64,000 nt of DNA from Xanthobacteraceae bacterium (GTDB lineage: Bacteria > Pseudomonadota > Alphaproteobacteria > Rhizobiales > Xanthobacteraceae). The notes under the pieces are model-generated. The model was given only the letters and a program-made list of their open reading frames with translations, searched no databases and had not been told where the DNA came from. Of this stretch, positions 47,442 through 56,144 are shown piece by piece (the stretch's first letter is position 1; the number at the start of each line of letters is the position of its first letter). Both the position numbers and the translations under genes were made by a program. The DNA lies in assembly GCA_030038995.1 (NCBI GenBank), contig JASHQS010000115.1, forward strand, positions 1 to 64,000, read 5' to 3'.

Positions 47442-48304
47442 GTCGTCACTCCCGGAACGTCGGCTCCGTCGCTGGCGAACACATCGATCGGCCCGCGCTC
47501 GAAATCCTGCCAGGTCGGCTGAAAGTGGAAACGGTCGGTGCCGCGAACGCAGCGCACTTTCATGTTGGGCCAGATTTTTGCATCGACCTGCGCCTCGGTG
47601 CGCGAGTAGTGCAGCACCATCGCGGCGCGGCGGCGGGCAGACCGGTTCGGTCCGGAGCCGTGGAACAGGCGATCATGGAACATGCACGCCTCGCCGGCTT
47701 TGAGCGACAGCGTGATCGCCCGCTTCTCGTCGATCAATTCGAGTGGAATTCCCGGCGCCGCATCCTCGGCATAGTGCGTCACCACGTCGATGTGCGGAAT
47801 GATGCCCTGCCGATGCGAGCGCGGGATCACTTGCAGGCCGCCATTGCCGGCGTCGGCGTCATCCAGCGCGATCCATACGGTGACGCTTACCGGCAAATCG
47901 GCATGCAGCGCGTGTCCCTGGTGAACCGCGATCGGCGCCACCGCAACGTCCTGATGCCAGGTAAAGGGCCTTTTCTCATGCGGCTCCTTGCTGACGACGT
48001 GCGAGCACCACAGGAAGAAGTTCGGTCCGAGGATGTCCTCGACATAATCGAGCACGACCGGGTGGCTGGCGATCTCGAACTGGTAAGGCTGGCATCGCTC
48101 CTGGCAATAAGTCGCCTCGAGCAGTGGTCTGCCGCCGAGTGAGTGCTGCAGCGCTGCCAATCCTTCGAGGTTCTTGCGTACGCCTTGCGCATCGAACACC
48201 GGCAGGCCGGTGAGATAACCCTCGGCGAAGAAGGTCTCGACATTGTCCTCGGCTAGCCGCTGCAGCGGCCGCGGCTCGACACCGGGAGATCTGCGGCGGT
48301 CCAT
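47438..48304 (-). CDS. PhyH-type Fe(II)/2-oxoglutarate dioxygenase 2
   Basis: A 288-residue member of the same family: His117/Asp119 in FTWHQD, His215 in LFHGSGPN, and the Arg cluster SARRR after it. N-terminal half shares QERxxPYxFEIAxHPVVLDYVEDILGPNFFLW with dioxygenases 1 and 5, and the C-terminus shares RCVRGTDRFHFQPTWQDFERGPID. It lies 8 nt downstream of the methyltransferase. Substrate unknown; a carrier-bound or free peptide is likely given the cluster. Confidence 0.9.
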   Translation of the reverse strand: MDRRRSPGVEPRPLQRLAEDNVETFFAEGYLTGLPVFDAQGVRKNLEGLAALQHSLGGRPLLEATYCQERCQPYQFEIASHPVVLDYVEDILGPNFFLWCSHVVSKEPHEKRPFTWHQDVAVAPIAVHQGHALHADLPVSVTVWIALDDADAGNGGLQVIPRSHRQGIIPHIDVVTHYAEDAAPGIPLELIDEKRAITLSLKAGEACMFHDRLFHGSGPNRSARRRAAMVLHYSRTEAQVDAKIWPNMKVRCVRGTDRFHFQPTWQDFERGPIDVFASDGADVPGVTT

Positions 48305-48312
48305 GGCGAGGT

Positions 48313-49086
48313 CTAAGGTTTTTTCCGCAGAATCCAGCGGTGATAGCGGACGTCCTCGTCCGGCTCGTGGCCTTCGAGGGCGGCGATCATCCAGTCGGTC
48401 GTCTCGCTCGAGGCGGTGCCGCGTGCCGCGAAATCGCGGAGCAGTTCGATGCGGTCTTTCTTGTAGCGAACCACGGCGGCCTGCGCACCATGCGAGATAT
48501 CTTCGAACTCGATGATGCGAAATCTGGCCTCTTGCGCGAGCCGTTCCATCTCGGCCACGTCCATGCTGAAATCGGTGATGCAGAAATAGCCTTCCGGCGC
48601 GAGGACGCGCTGGATTTCCGCGAAGAAGCGGGCCCTGTCCTGATAGTGCTGGGCTGATTCGATGTTGATCGCCACGTCGAACCGCTCCGCTGCGAACGGC
48701 AGGGAGATGGCGTCGCCGACAACGAAATTGATCCGCGGATCGTCGATGATCTGCTGCGCCAATGTGACGGCTCGGGCGCTCAGGTCGAGGCCGATCAGTT
48801 CGGCCGCACCCAGATAGCGGACGACGGCTGCGCCGTTGCCGCCGCGGCCGCAGCCGACGTCGAGAACTCGCTTGCCTCGAACGGCGACTGGTCCGACCAG
48901 ACGTTTCAGCAGGTTGAGCGAGTACTTCCAGATCTGATCCGGTGGATCGATCCAGGAGAAGTCGTCGTCTCCGCCCGGGTCGGAATAACCGTAATTCATG
49001 AATGCGAAGCGCGGATCGGGGATGTGTTCCGCTAGGTGATCATAAAACAAACGCGGCGCCTCGAACGGATTGGGTACTGCGGACAT
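48313..49086 (-). CDS. SAM-dependent methyltransferase
   Basis: A 257-residue class I methyltransferase: motif I VLDVGCGRGGNGAAVV, motif II ELIGLDLSARAVTLAQ, and post-I FDVAINIESAQHY, VLAPEGYFCITDFSMD. The N-terminus (FYDHLAEHIPDPRFAFMNYGYSD, …WKYSLNLLKRLVG) is like that of small-molecule O-methyltransferases found in natural-product clusters. Sandwiched in a run of dioxygenases with 8- and 14-nt gaps, so it likely methylates a hydroxyl that one of them installs (inference). Confidence 0.88.
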   Translation of the reverse strand: MSAVPNPFEAPRLFYDHLAEHIPDPRFAFMNYGYSDPGGDDDFSWIDPPDQIWKYSLNLLKRLVGPVAVRGKRVLDVGCGRGGNGAAVVRYLGAAELIGLDLSARAVTLAQQIIDDPRINFVVGDAISLPFAAERFDVAINIESAQHYQDRARFFAEIQRVLAPEGYFCITDFSMDVAEMERLAQEARFRIIEFEDISHGAQAAVVRYKKDRIELLRDFAARGTASSETTDWMIAALEGHEPDEDVRYHRWILRKKP

Positions 49087-49100
49087 CGATGCTCCAGCGT

Positions 49101-49865
49101 TTACACCGACATTGCGCCGGTTGCCGCAACGTCTTGGGCTGGCGCTGCGACGTTGGTGCCGCGCAGCAGCCGAGGCTCGATTTCTGGCCAGAACGCCGGA
49201 TCGAAGCGGACATCGGGTCTCGTATAGTGGATCGCGACCGCCCAGCGGCGCCTTTTCGAGCTGTTGGGGTCAGATCCGTGAACGGCGCAATCGTGGAACA
49301 GGCAAAATTCGCCGGCTTTCAATTCGATGTACGGCGCGTCCGACGCGTCGAACACCGACGGCGGAATCTGCGGCGCGCCGTCGTAGTCCCGCCAGCGCGC
49401 CAACTCGTGATGCAGGAGGCCGCGCCGGTGCGATCCCGGCGCAATCCGCAGCGTCCCGTTGCCGCGATCGGCATCGTCGATCGCGAGCCACATGCGCAGC
49501 GTCAGCGGCATGCCGGCCGGCACAGCCGCCGGATGCAGAAACTCGGCGTAGTTGGCGATGGCGTCCTGATGCCAAAAATATTCGCCGTCGCCCGGATCCT
49601 TGAAAACCAACTGCGAGTTGAACAGACTGATGTTGGGGCCGAGAATGCCCTCGACCAGATCGAGGATGGCCGGCGTCTTGGCGAGGTCGAGGATAAAGGG
49701 GAAACGCCCCTCCAGCCCCAGGCCATCGGGCGGATCGCGGCGCCACTCGCGGGACAAGTCTTCGGCGCCGCGGCGAAGGCAGTCGACTTCAGCGGCATCA
49801 AACACCGACAGACCGGCCAGATAACCGCGCTCCCAAAATTCCCGGCGTTGGCTTTCCGAAAGCAT
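49101..49865 (-). CDS. PhyH-type Fe(II)/2-oxoglutarate dioxygenase 3
   Basis: A 254-residue member: His99/Asp101 in YFWHQD, His196 in AVHGSDPN, and Arg in SSKRRR. It is shorter at the N-terminus than its paralogues; the ATG at 49865 has AGGA upstream, and the longer open frame contains nothing family-like. Lead gene of the minus-strand run 3-methyltransferase-2-1. Confidence 0.9.
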   Translation of the reverse strand: MLSESQRREFWERGYLAGLSVFDAAEVDCLRRGAEDLSREWRRDPPDGLGLEGRFPFILDLAKTPAILDLVEGILGPNISLFNSQLVFKDPGDGEYFWHQDAIANYAEFLHPAAVPAGMPLTLRMWLAIDDADRGNGTLRIAPGSHRRGLLHHELARWRDYDGAPQIPPSVFDASDAPYIELKAGEFCLFHDCAVHGSDPNSSKRRRWAVAIHYTRPDVRFDPAFWPEIEPRLLRGTNVAAPAQDVAATGAMSV

Positions 49866-50060
49866 TGCTGTCCTGCTTTTGGAAGTCACAACGTAAGATA
49901 ACAGGCGCGCCGGAGAATGTCCAGGCTGGGCCGCCGTTCGCTTGCGCTTGAACGCAAGTCGTGAAATCCTCAATGCTAGAACTTCGTTGGCGCGCCACGC
50001 AATCGTGAGGGAGCGTCGCCGTTCCGATGCGGGATGTGGCGCGCACCGGGATGATTGGCC
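49866..50060. promoter_or_regulatory. Divergent promoter region, dioxygenase 3 / dioxygenase 4
   Basis: 195 bp between two divergent cluster genes, so it must carry both start signals. No operator palindrome was recognised. Confidence 0.4.
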
Positions 50061-50858
50061 ATGGATGCTGTAGTTCACCGCGGCAGCCCGCTTGCTCCCG
50101 GACACCTGCAAAGCGTCGTCGACAAGGTGCGCCGCGAGGGCTACGTCCATTTGCCGGGTGTCTTCGATGTCGCGGAGGTCGACGAACTGCGCGAGCACGT
50201 CGACCGGATCTTCGACGAGCAGGCCGATAGCGGACGCATCCTCGAGGGATGGGCGGCCGTGCGGCTGTTCGAAGTGGATCAGCTATTCCGCGACATCATC
50301 GTGCGAGAGCCGATTATCGGCATCGCCGAAGCCCTATGCGGCCGCACCTGCCGGCTCATTGCCGACTCGCTGTTGCGCAACCCGCCGGGAGTCGCAGTGA
50401 GCAATTGGCACGTCGACGATACAGTCTATTTTCCGCTTCCCGAAGGCGCGCCGCGGCACGATCCGCGGCTGCTCCCGGTCGTCCATTTGAATGTGGCGAT
50501 ACCGCTGACGGATATTCCCTCGGTCGAATACGGCCCGACTCAACTTGTTCCAGGAAGCCACCGTTCCGGCAGCGATCCGAACGACGCTGATCAGCCGACT
50601 TTCGAAGGGCATGGCGCGGTGTCCATGATCAGCAAGCGCGGCGACATCTACATGCATAGCAACCAAGTATGGCATCGCGGCGCCCCCAACGAATCCGACC
50701 GAACGCGCTATTTCTTTCAACTCATATACGGACCTGCCTGGGTAGCGCAGCGCTTCTACACCGACATCAACTATGCGATTCCAGATCACGTCCTCGACGG
50801 TGCCGACGAGCAACTGCTCCGCGTGCTCGGCAAGCCGATCCTTGGTGTCGGCAGCTGA
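50061..50858 (+). CDS. PhyH-type Fe(II)/2-oxoglutarate dioxygenase 4 (divergent)
   Basis: A 265-residue member of a different subgroup: His117/Asp119 in SNWHVDD, His205 in VWHRGAPN, and Arg in ESDRTRYFFQ. Substrate-side sequence (EGWAAVRLFEVDQLFRDIIV, VEYGPTQLVPGSHRSG) is unlike the other four. The only one on the plus strand. The start could be the TTG at 50055, but the ATG at 50061 is better. It is convergent with dioxygenase 5. Confidence 0.9.
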   Translation: MDAVVHRGSPLAPGHLQSVVDKVRREGYVHLPGVFDVAEVDELREHVDRIFDEQADSGRILEGWAAVRLFEVDQLFRDIIVREPIIGIAEALCGRTCRLIADSLLRNPPGVAVSNWHVDDTVYFPLPEGAPRHDPRLLPVVHLNVAIPLTDIPSVEYGPTQLVPGSHRSGSDPNDADQPTFEGHGAVSMISKRGDIYMHSNQVWHRGAPNESDRTRYFFQLIYGPAWVAQRFYTDINYAIPDHVLDGADEQLLRVLGKPILGVGS

Positions 50859-50909
50859 TCGCCAGTCCTTGCCTGGAAGGGCCGCAGGCTTGCGTCGAAG
50901 CCTTCGCCG

Positions 50910-51734
50910 TCAGCCGAGCTCGACCGGGCCGTCCACGAATTCCGCCCACAGCGGATTGTATCCGTAGCGGTCGATACCGCGCATCAGCCGCACGTGCAGC
51001 TTTGGCCAGACCGACCGATCGCAAGCGACGTCGGTGCGGGCATAGTGGATCGATACCCCGGTGCGCCGGCGCCCGGACGGGTTCGGGCCCGAACCATGAA
51101 CCAGGAGATCGTGATGAAACGACACGCTTCCCGCCGGGAGTTCGTTGTACGCGGTGGTCGCGTTGCGCGGATCGAAGGCGCTCGTTCGGATCGATGAAAT
51201 TTCGCTGATGCCTTCGTCCTCGAGTCCCGCGACCGGGACGCTTTCGTGTTCAAGCTCGCCGCCGCGGTGCGAGCCCGCCACGTAGGCGAAGGCGCCGTTG
51301 GCGATGTCGGCGTCGTCAATCGCCACCCAGGCGGTCAGCGTCACCGGCGCCTCGCGCGGATGCCGCGAAGGCTCGGCGTAGCGGAACGGAAAATGCGGCC
51401 GATCCTGATGCCAGCTATAGCCGACGTGACCGGGCCCTTTGCTGATCACGTGGGTGCCCCAGAGATAGAAGTCTGGTCCGAGAATATCTTCGACGACATC
51501 GAGAATAGCCGGATGCGCGGCGATCTCGAACAATGGAGAAAGGTAGCGCTCCTGACAGAATGTATTCGCAGACAGAGGCGCGCCGCCAAGGCGGCGCGAA
51601 ACGTCTTCGATACGTTGGCGATTCATCTCGACTTCGGCCGGCGAGGCAAACGGCATCGCCACCAGACCGGCATCGAAAAATTGGGCGATCTGCGCCGCGT
51701 TCAGCCGTTTCAGCGGCGCGTCGGTCAATCGCAC
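50910..51734 (-). CDS. PhyH-type Fe(II)/2-oxoglutarate dioxygenase 5
   Basis: A 274-residue member close to 1 and 2: His109/Asp111 in YSWHQD, His213 in LVHGSGPN, and Arg in PSGRRR; CQERYLSPLFEIAAHPAILDVVEDILGPDFYLWGTHVISK matches them nearly position by position. It follows the two SCP2-JmjC genes on the same strand (53-nt gap), so it should be in their operon. Confidence 0.9.
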   Translation of the reverse strand: MRLTDAPLKRLNAAQIAQFFDAGLVAMPFASPAEVEMNRQRIEDVSRRLGGAPLSANTFCQERYLSPLFEIAAHPAILDVVEDILGPDFYLWGTHVISKGPGHVGYSWHQDRPHFPFRYAEPSRHPREAPVTLTAWVAIDDADIANGAFAYVAGSHRGGELEHESVPVAGLEDEGISEISSIRTSAFDPRNATTAYNELPAGSVSFHHDLLVHGSGPNPSGRRRTGVSIHYARTDVACDRSVWPKLHVRLMRGIDRYGYNPLWAEFVDGPVELG

Positions 51735-51787
51735 GTCGTCCTCCCGGCGGACATTGGGTTCGTCACGACCGGCCTATCGCCCGCTCA

Positions 51788-52891
51788 TCACTCCGCATCG
51801 AGGATCCGGCCGAAGTCGGTTACCGGCTCACGGTGAAAACCAATCGACATGGTCGTATCGAGCGCCCGTACTGTATGGTACCAGCCGCGCGGAATGATCA
51901 GCAGTTCACCTGGATGCAGCGTGAAGCTGGTCTCGACGGCATTTGCAAAGAGAGGAAATTTCGCAAGGTCGGGCTCCCACGGGTTGACCCAGCAGGGTTG
52001 GTCGCGATTGTAGCTCTTGCGAACGTACATAAACGGCGTCTGATCGGGAGAATACATCTTGAATTCCTTGCGACCGATCAGTTGCCCGAGGAACGCGTCG
52101 CCGCTGTCGCGGTGCAGCAAGGTCGAGATGCGGCCGGGACCGGATCCCAGCCACAATTGCGCCGGACCGAATGATGCGGGATCGAAGAAAGGCGGCGGGA
52201 AAAAGCCGCATAGTTCGGCCGGCAAGCTGGACCCGATCGTGTAGGGTGGCGCCTGCCCATCATCATCGGCCAGGTGAGCGCAAAACTCGCCCAGCGTCGA
52301 AATGCCCAGCGTGCTCTGCACGCGGACATCGCCAAAGTGCTGCGCCAGCGTCGCGATCGTCCAGCCAAACGCCTCGTCCCAGCCCTCCAGGCCGCCCTGC
52401 ACGATGATCGGAATAGCTTGCTCGATCATCGTGGCGACTTCGCCGGCGCTCGGTCTCGTCATCCGCCGGGGCTCGGCGACGCGCGGCAGCAGAGCCGCGC
52501 GCTGCTCCGCAAGTGCAAAGCGCGCCCCGGCGTCGCGGTTCGGCAGCTTCGTCATCTGCGCCAGCATGCCGAGAATCTCGATGTCGCCTTCGGCAACGAT
52601 TTGATCCAGATTAACTTGGTCGCGAAAATCCAGATTGTCGCCGACGGCCAGTTCGTGCGCCACGGCCGCGCTCATATGCACGTGCGCGGATGGCGTCGCG
52701 GCGCGGCCCTCGACATAGCGCATGTCGTCGCCCTCCACGACGAGATAGAACTCGCCGCCAGGGCCATCGATCTCAAACTGGCACACACCTTCGACCTTGG
52801 CAGGATTCTCAAATCCGAGCAGCAGACGCTCGAATAACATGCGGCCGACCGATTCCTGGTTCTGCCGTCGCGCCGATACGGTTTGCATCAT
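51788..52891 (-). CDS. SCP2-JmjC/cupin-type oxygenase 1
   Basis: A 367-residue protein. An SCP2-like domain (about 18-116: FENPAKVEGVCQFEIDGPGGEFYLVVEGDDMRYVEG…DQIVAEGDIEILGMLAQM) is followed by a JmjC/cupin-like barrel (about 180-360). The metal triad is His260-X-Asp262 (LLHRDSGD) and His339 (IPRGWYHTV); GRKEFKMYSP supplies the Lys for 2-oxoglutarate. It resembles asparagine/aspartate hydroxylases of the FIH/JMJD type. The upstream gene ends directly before its ATG (TAGATGATG). The lipid-binding domain suggests an acylated substrate (inference). Confidence 0.85.
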   Translation of the reverse strand: MMQTVSARRQNQESVGRMLFERLLLGFENPAKVEGVCQFEIDGPGGEFYLVVEGDDMRYVEGRAATPSAHVHMSAAVAHELAVGDNLDFRDQVNLDQIVAEGDIEILGMLAQMTKLPNRDAGARFALAEQRAALLPRVAEPRRMTRPSAGEVATMIEQAIPIIVQGGLEGWDEAFGWTIATLAQHFGDVRVQSTLGISTLGEFCAHLADDDGQAPPYTIGSSLPAELCGFFPPPFFDPASFGPAQLWLGSGPGRISTLLHRDSGDAFLGQLIGRKEFKMYSPDQTPFMYVRKSYNRDQPCWVNPWEPDLAKFPLFANAVETSFTLHPGELLIIPRGWYHTVRALDTTMSIGFHREPVTDFGRILDAE

Positions 52892-54235
52892 CTATGCCCC
52901 GGGCTGTTTCACGGACGACAAGTGCGACAACGCCTGCACCCAATCGCGTTTCAGGTCGATCGGCTCCACGTTGCGCACCGTCGGCCGCAGATTGGCGAAC
53001 AGTGTCGCGAGATCTAGTGCAGCAAGCTCGTCAGGCAACTGCTTCAACAGAGCCCCGGCTTCGGCTGCCGCCGCGGCCGCGCGGGCGGGATCGCTCGCGC
53101 CGGTGCCGCTCGCCAAAGCGCGCCACCTGACGTCGCCAATGAGATGCGAACGCAGCGCGGTCGCCAGCACATCGGCCCAGCATGGCTGATCGTAAGTGAA
53201 ATTGAGCGACAGCGATTCGGCGATTGCGGTCGTTTGATGCCAGTGGCCGCGCGGCAGAAAAAGCAAGCCACCGGCGTGCAGCGTGACCTCGAAATGATCG
53301 TCGGGAACGCGTTCGGGAAACGGCCTCTCCATCTGCGGCAGCAGTTCGGGATGCAGATTGCCGCCGAGCCGATGACCCGCCGTCGGTTCAGCCACTGCGT
53401 CGTTGAGCGCGATTTTCCACCGCTTCGAGCCCGCCAGCTGAATCGCAAAATTCGCATTTTCGTCGAAATGAGTATTAAACCCGCTGCCGACCGGCGTAGC
53501 GTACACCATGCAGCGGCCCCACGTGGTGGCCGGCAGCGCCAGGTCATTCTGCACGGCCTTCATCCACGCATGCAAATCTGGAAAATACAGATCGACGGAG
53601 TCGAACACCAAGGTGAAGCCGCGCGAATAAAGCTCCGCCGCCGCTTGCGCACTCACATGCGGGGAAACCTGATCAGGCTCGCCGGGCGGAAACACGCGAA
53701 CGGTTCCTCGCCAGTGCTCGAGCAGCGCAGAGACGTTGCTCAACGGGGCAACTGATTGCAGGGTTCTCAGCCGTGCCTGCGCCGGAGGAACGACAAGGTG
53801 CCGGCCCGGCCAGTGACGTTCCAGGAACGCCGCCGCCGGATATGGCGTCAGCAGCGTCTCCAGGCGCGGCACCGGCGGCGAGGTCAGGGCGGCAAAGAGC
53901 GGCAGCAGTCCTGCGGCCTTTTGCAGATCGCCGGACACCTGGACGCGTTGGCGGTAGAACAACTCTTCGAGATCGTCGTCGCGCCGCAGCACGGCGGCGA
54001 GGTCCTGGTCGCTCAGCGAGATAACGCAGTCGGGGTCGTCCGTCGCGCCGTGCTGGCAGAGGGCCGGGGTGCAACTCAAGTCGACGGTCCAGCAACCGCC
54101 GGCCTCGCCGCGGATGTCGAACACGAACTTGCCGGCGATGTCGCAAGGTTGGACGGCAAGATATGCCGGTAGCTGTTCGGTGAAAAACGTGTGCGGCGTG
54201 GAATGCGCAAGCGGTCGACCTGCAGACAAAGTCAC
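52892..54235 (-). CDS. SCP2-JmjC/cupin-type oxygenase 2 (RoxA-like)
   Basis: A 447-residue protein: an SCP2-like domain (about 15-117: AGKFVFDIRGEAGGCWTVDL…QRVQVSGDLQKAAGLLPLF), then a cupin-4/JmjC barrel (about 130-360) with His256-X-Asp258 (NTHFDENANF) and His333 (LFLPRGHWHQT), and a helical tail of about 90 residues. The barrel resembles ribosomal oxygenase RoxA/YcfD, which hydroxylates an arginine of a protein. Here the substrate is more likely the lipopeptide. First gene of the run 54235-50910. Confidence 0.85.
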   Translation of the reverse strand: MTLSAGRPLAHSTPHTFFTEQLPAYLAVQPCDIAGKFVFDIRGEAGGCWTVDLSCTPALCQHGATDDPDCVISLSDQDLAAVLRRDDDLEELFYRQRVQVSGDLQKAAGLLPLFAALTSPPVPRLETLLTPYPAAAFLERHWPGRHLVVPPAQARLRTLQSVAPLSNVSALLEHWRGTVRVFPPGEPDQVSPHVSAQAAAELYSRGFTLVFDSVDLYFPDLHAWMKAVQNDLALPATTWGRCMVYATPVGSGFNTHFDENANFAIQLAGSKRWKIALNDAVAEPTAGHRLGGNLHPELLPQMERPFPERVPDDHFEVTLHAGGLLFLPRGHWHQTTAIAESLSLNFTYDQPCWADVLATALRSHLIGDVRWRALASGTGASDPARAAAAAAEAGALLKQLPDELAALDLATLFANLRPTVRNVEPIDLKRDWVQALSHLSSVKQPGA

Positions 54236-54532
54236 GACGGCGCCTCCTCTTCTTCAGGTGTCGTCCGGACCGCGCCGGTTCAGTCGGCGGTTCAGCCAAG
54301 TCTCGTCAAACTGCCGATGAACCTGTGATGGTATTATTATCCCCTTTCGATGTATGATCAAGTGATGGTACGCTGCCAGTAATGGTTGACGAGCCGGCTT
54401 GGCGAACGTTGCGGCGCCGCTAAGCCGGTAAGATGGCGCGCGACGCAATGCCAACAAGAAGACCTGATCGAGTTTTCTGTGGCGATCGTGGGCTTTTGAG
54501 GCGCGAGTGAACCCGGGAAGGGGGGCACGCTC
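54236..54532. promoter_or_regulatory. Divergent promoter region, SCP2-JmjC 2 / MBL-fold gene
   Basis: About 300 bp between divergent genes, with an AT-richer stretch (TGATGGTATTATTATCCCC near 54324-54342) that is the best candidate for promoter elements. No clear operator was seen. Confidence 0.4.
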
Positions 54533-56143
54533 TTGGCAGATCAGCCAGTCTACTTGCGCAATAATGTCTGCGTAATGCCGCTGGTGGCGCGGTGGCATGC
54601 GACCGAACAGTTGATTCCGCCGGTTCAAGCGGCGCTGAATCTGAAGAACGTCCAGCTCGAATTGTTGCGGTCCTACCTGGCAAGTCCCGAGTACCATTGG
54701 CAGGCTGCACGAACACCCGCGCTTATCGGCGGCCCCTGGGTCGACATCGAGCCGGCGAAATCCGCAATAGTCGAGCAATTTCTTACGGCAACGGAGCGCG
54801 ATCATAAAGATCGGCTCGCGTTCGCACGCGACATCGAAGCGTTGGATCGCTTGCTGCGCGACCATGCCAAGGGCGGCGGTCTCATCGGCCTGTACGGAAA
54901 AGTGCCAGCCAGTCTGCGGGGTTATGTCGAGCTGGCCTACGACGCCTCCCATCAGCCGCTGGCACGTTATTGCGAGCCGCTGCTCTATCGCAGCCCGTAT
55001 TACGACGCCTCTTTGCAGAGCATCGCGCTGAGACTGATCGAATCGGATCATCGCGCCGCCCAGTTCACGACTCCATTTCTGGAAAGCGAGGACGCGCTCC
55101 ACTTGCCGCTGCGCTTCTGCGATGACGCGGTCGACGAGTTGTTCGCCCTGAAAACGCAAGGCGGTCGCTTTGCCGAGACATGCGAACGGCTGGATCTTTC
55201 GGGCCGCGAGCGGGACAAGCTTCGCACGCTCGTCATGACCGACGGACCTTCGCCCTATAGGCGGCCCGATATTGCCGGTGTGCGGATACGCTACTTCGGC
55301 CACGCCTGCGTTCTATTTGAAACAAAGGACGTCAGCGTGCTGATCGATCCGGTCGTCAGCTATGACTATCCGGGTGGTCCGCCGCGCTTCACGCATCGCG
55401 ATCTGCCCGATCGCATCGATTTCGCCGCGATAACGCACTTCCACAAGGACCACCTCAATTTCGAGACTTTGCTGCCGCTGCGCTGCCGAATCCAGAACGT
55501 CATTGTTCCGAAGAACGGCGGCGGGTCCGTGCAGGATCCGTCGTTCCGGTTGGCTCTGAAAGCGATCGGATTTGACGACGTGATCGAGCTCGATCGGCTC
55601 GAAGCGCTGCCGCTTCCGGGGGGCGAACTCGTCGCCTTGCCATTCCTCGGCGAACATGCGGACCTCGACATACAGAGCAAGTCCGCATACCTGATCCGCC
55701 TCGCCGGCCACGCGATATTGTGCGCCGCCGATTCGGCCAATATCGAGCCGATGCTCTACCGCCACCTCCATCGCGACATCGGCGATATCGACATCCTGTT
55801 CATGGGAATGGAGTGCGTCGGTGCACCCTTGAGCACGACCTATGGCGGCATCCTGCTGCGCCCGCTTGCCCGCGGATTTGATCAAGAACGCAGAACCACG
55901 GGTTCGGATTACGCCGGCGCGCTGGGCATAATCGAAGAGCTCAATCCGAAGCACGTTTACGTATACGCGATGGGGCTTGAGCCATGGCTCGGTCACGTGT
56001 TGCCGATCGATTCCAACCGCGATGCGTTGGGCGTCACGGAATCCGATCGGCTGGTCAAGGCGTGCCGCCAACGGGGTATCGTGGCGGATCGGCCGTTTTG
56101 TGCGATGGAGCTTGTTCTGTCGCCGCAACGCAAAGGGCATTGA
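54533..56143 (+). CDS. Metallo-beta-lactamase-fold hydrolase with long N-terminal region
   Basis: A 536-residue protein. The C-terminal half (about 248-520) is an UlaG-like MBL domain: GHACVLFETKDVSVLIDP, metal motif H302-F-H304-K-D306-H307, FLGEHADLD, and CAADSANIEP for the bridging Asp. The first 240 residues are a helical, Leu/Ala/Arg-rich domain that I do not recognise. The start codon is TTG at 54533 with GGGGGGC upstream; the first ATG is residue 15. First of four tightly packed plus-strand genes. It may hydrolyse an amide, ester or phosphoester, or act as an iron oxygenase as PqqB does. Confidence 0.75.
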   Translation: MADQPVYLRNNVCVMPLVARWHATEQLIPPVQAALNLKNVQLELLRSYLASPEYHWQAARTPALIGGPWVDIEPAKSAIVEQFLTATERDHKDRLAFARDIEALDRLLRDHAKGGGLIGLYGKVPASLRGYVELAYDASHQPLARYCEPLLYRSPYYDASLQSIALRLIESDHRAAQFTTPFLESEDALHLPLRFCDDAVDELFALKTQGGRFAETCERLDLSGRERDKLRTLVMTDGPSPYRRPDIAGVRIRYFGHACVLFETKDVSVLIDPVVSYDYPGGPPRFTHRDLPDRIDFAAITHFHKDHLNFETLLPLRCRIQNVIVPKNGGGSVQDPSFRLALKAIGFDDVIELDRLEALPLPGGELVALPFLGEHADLDIQSKSAYLIRLAGHAILCAADSANIEPMLYRHLHRDIGDIDILFMGMECVGAPLSTTYGGILLRPLARGFDQERRTTGSDYAGALGIIEELNPKHVYVYAMGLEPWLGHVLPIDSNRDALGVTESDRLVKACRQRGIVADRPFCAMELVLSPQRKGH

Positions 56144-56144
56144 T

